DNA from: Flavobacteriaceae bacterium
GTDB taxonomy: Bacteria; Bacteroidota; Bacteroidia; Flavobacteriales; Flavobacteriaceae
Assembly: GCA_030148025.1 (NCBI GenBank)
Contig: JASBUG010000006.1
Coordinates: 62,001-126,000, forward strand
Direction: 5' to 3'
Length of the DNA stretch: 64,000 nt
Shown here: piece by piece, positions 62,790-64,000 of the stretch
Layout: every line of letters begins with the position of its first letter
Numbering within the stretch: the first letter of the stretch is position 1
Notes under the pieces: generated by a model
Told to the model about the DNA's origin: nothing
The model's input: only the letters and a program-made list of their open reading frames with translations
The model's database searches: none
Made by a program: the position numbers and the translations under genes

Positions 62790-64000
62790 ATGAGACATCT
62801 TACCATTACCTTAATTATGCTATCTGCTTTTATTCAATTAGCATGTAGTCAAAAACCAACGACTCCATCAGAATGGTTAAAAACCAACTCCATTGAATTA
62901 CAACCTAATGGTGATTACGATTTTTCGCAACTAAAAGATATTTTAAAAAACAAACGCATTGTTGCTTTAGGCGAAAGCACTCATGGTCTTGGAGAGTTCT
63001 ATAAAATGAAAGCTGCCTTAGCTATTTATTTGCATAAAGAACTAGGATATGAGGTTTTAGCAATGGAAGGCGGAACAGGAGATATTAATTTAGCTTATGA
63101 AGATATTGACACAATTTCTTCTAAAAATCTTAGAGATTATACTCTTTTTGGAAATTTTAAAGCGAAAGAAGTAGATACTCTATTTAATTATATAAAATCG
63201 ACCAGTACTTCAAAATCACCTTTAATATATACAGGTTACGACACACAGTTTTCATCAAATTATCTAATTACAAAACTTGTTCGCTTACTAAAGCCTTTGG
63301 ACAAAACATTATCCGACAGTTTATCTGCCAGGATATATTCATTTCAAAAAATGTTTCAAGCAGGTCGTAACAACGATTCTATTGGTTATATAAAACATCG
63401 TGATATTTATATAACCAATGCGAAGGATATTAGTAATCTACTCAAGTCCAAAAAAAATCAACTTATACAAGAAAAAACTTTATCTATTAAAGCGTATAAG
63501 ATCATTCAAAAAACACTAGAAATGTTTGTTAGATCTACCAACTTGAGTTTTCAAGACAGACATAAAGGTTATGAATTAAGAGATGAACTTATGGCAGAAA
63601 CATTGGTATGGTTATTAGATGAAATTTATCCGAATAAAAAAGTAATTGTTTGGGCACATAATGCTCACATTGAAAATAGTGCTCCTGTAAATTACCACAC
63701 AAAGCTCATGGGGCATTATCTTAAAGAAAAGTATCAGGATGATTATTATGCTATTGGACTATTTGCTTATGAAGGTGACGCCTACCAACATTGGACTAGA
63801 AAAACAGTGCCGTTTAAAAACGATGATAGTCTATCTATTGAAAAGCGATTTTTAAACACGAACAAAACCTTGCCTTTTCTAGATATTTCAAACACAGAAA
63901 ACACTTCTGTAACCAACTGGATATTTGAAGTAAACACAGGGTTTGAATTAGAAAATGGTGGTTCAGTCCGTTTTATACCCAAAAATCGATTTGATGGAAT
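62790..64000 (+). CDS. Erythromycin-esterase-family lipoprotein, 3' end cut off
   Basis: The gene starts at ATG 62790 and runs off the right edge (403 codons visible). The N-terminus is a lipoprotein signal (lipobox LACS). The domain start IVALGESTHGLGEFYKMKAAL, the following VLAMEGGTGDINLAYE, and VIVWAHNAHIENSAPV carry the Glu and His residues conserved in the erythromycin esterase/EreA-like family. Members of this family in Bacteroidota are mostly of unknown substrate and should not be read as antibiotic resistance. Confidence 0.88.
   Translation, partial: MRHLTITLIMLSAFIQLACSQKPTTPSEWLKTNSIELQPNGDYDFSQLKDILKNKRIVALGESTHGLGEFYKMKAALAIYLHKELGYEVLAMEGGTGDINLAYEDIDTISSKNLRDYTLFGNFKAKEVDTLFNYIKSTSTSKSPLIYTGYDTQFSSNYLITKLVRLLKPLDKTLSDSLSARIYSFQKMFQAGRNNDSIGYIKHRDIYITNAKDISNLLKSKKNQLIQEKTLSIKAYKIIQKTLEMFVRSTNLSFQDRHKGYELRDELMAETLVWLLDEIYPNKKVIVWAHNAHIENSAPVNYHTKLMGHYLKEKYQDDYYAIGLFAYEGDAYQHWTRKTVPFKNDDSLSIEKRFLNTNKTLPFLDISNTENTSVTNWIFEVNTGFELENGGSVRFIPKNRFDG

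Noticed and set aside
62790..64000. Reading the erythromycin-esterase-like gene as macrolide resistance
   Set aside because: The family is large, mostly uncharacterised in Bacteroidota, and the visible motifs do not show the substrate.
1..64000. CRISPR arrays, rRNA genes or a complete prophage
   Set aside because: No regularly spaced repeats, no rRNA-like sequence and no phage structural genes were seen on reading the window.

Overview
The window is chromosomal DNA from a low-GC member of the Bacteroidota, most likely a marine Flavobacteriaceae. The evidence is: a C-terminal type IX secretion (T9SS) sorting domain, mevalonate-pathway genes beside a UbiA prenyltransferase, A-rich leaders without clear Shine-Dalgarno sites, promoters matching the Bacteroidota pattern TTTG-N17-19-TAnnTTTG, and an arsenosugar-type gene cluster. 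No rRNA, CRISPR array or complete prophage was seen.

Layout. 1-2950: a secreted metalloprotease fragment, pth, rplY, prs and tRNA-Leu(CAA). 2935-12450: an accessory island next to the tRNA. A 15-bp piece of the tRNA 3' end is repeated 113 bp downstream. It is followed by a decayed mobile-element gene, an XRE regulator, a C-terminally truncated IS1595/ISXO2-type transposase, and a complete grasp-with-spasm RiPP locus: a DUF6624-like lipoprotein, two Cys-rich precursors, ATP-grasp maturase GwsG, an unrecognised 62-aa protein translationally coupled on both sides, SPASM protein GwsS, a C39 peptidase-ABC exporter and an HlyD-type adaptor. The island ends at a strong bidirectional terminator.

12490-18280: M23-like lipoprotein, trxB, a class V aminotransferase, a DsbD-type thiol reductase and a free-standing copy of its N-terminal domain. 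18790-25633: an arsenosugar operon (peroxidase-like protein, radical SAM ArsS, TIGR04282-type transferase, purine nucleoside phosphorylase, ArsM, a secreted protein, DUF547, TIGR04283-type glycosyltransferase). A leftward block (outer-membrane barrel, GH113-like hydrolase, outer-membrane protein) separates it from a second rightward operon at 28988-35001 (FAD oxidoreductase, membrane polyferredoxin, YwqK/MORN-repeat protein, two glycosyltransferases) that may supply redox and sugar steps. 34998-40350: membrane protein, Crp/Fnr regulator, ChrA, a GT87-like transferase with an in-frame repeat-derived insertion, a small acidic protein and a T9SS cargo.

40419-46748: an RsuA/RluB-like protein lacking the usual catalytic Asp, nitrilase, UbiA prenyltransferase, GHMP kinase, mvaD, DUF1697 and a LacI regulator. 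46793-58342: BaiN-like flavoprotein, propeller-like lipoprotein, TesB, K+ channel, a metallophosphoesterase fused to an outer-membrane barrel, an HD-plus-PycTM protein coupled to a pentapeptide-repeat protein, and a GAF protein whose terminator lies inside the convergent coding sequence. 58421-64000: a LolCDE/MacB-like ABC transporter with adaptor, a membrane AraC regulator and a partial erythromycin-esterase-like lipoprotein.

The most promising system is the RiPP locus. Its precursor pair, coupled 62-aa protein and lipoprotein look like an individual variant of a sparsely characterised class. The arsenosugar region with its neighbouring redox/glycosyl operon comes next.
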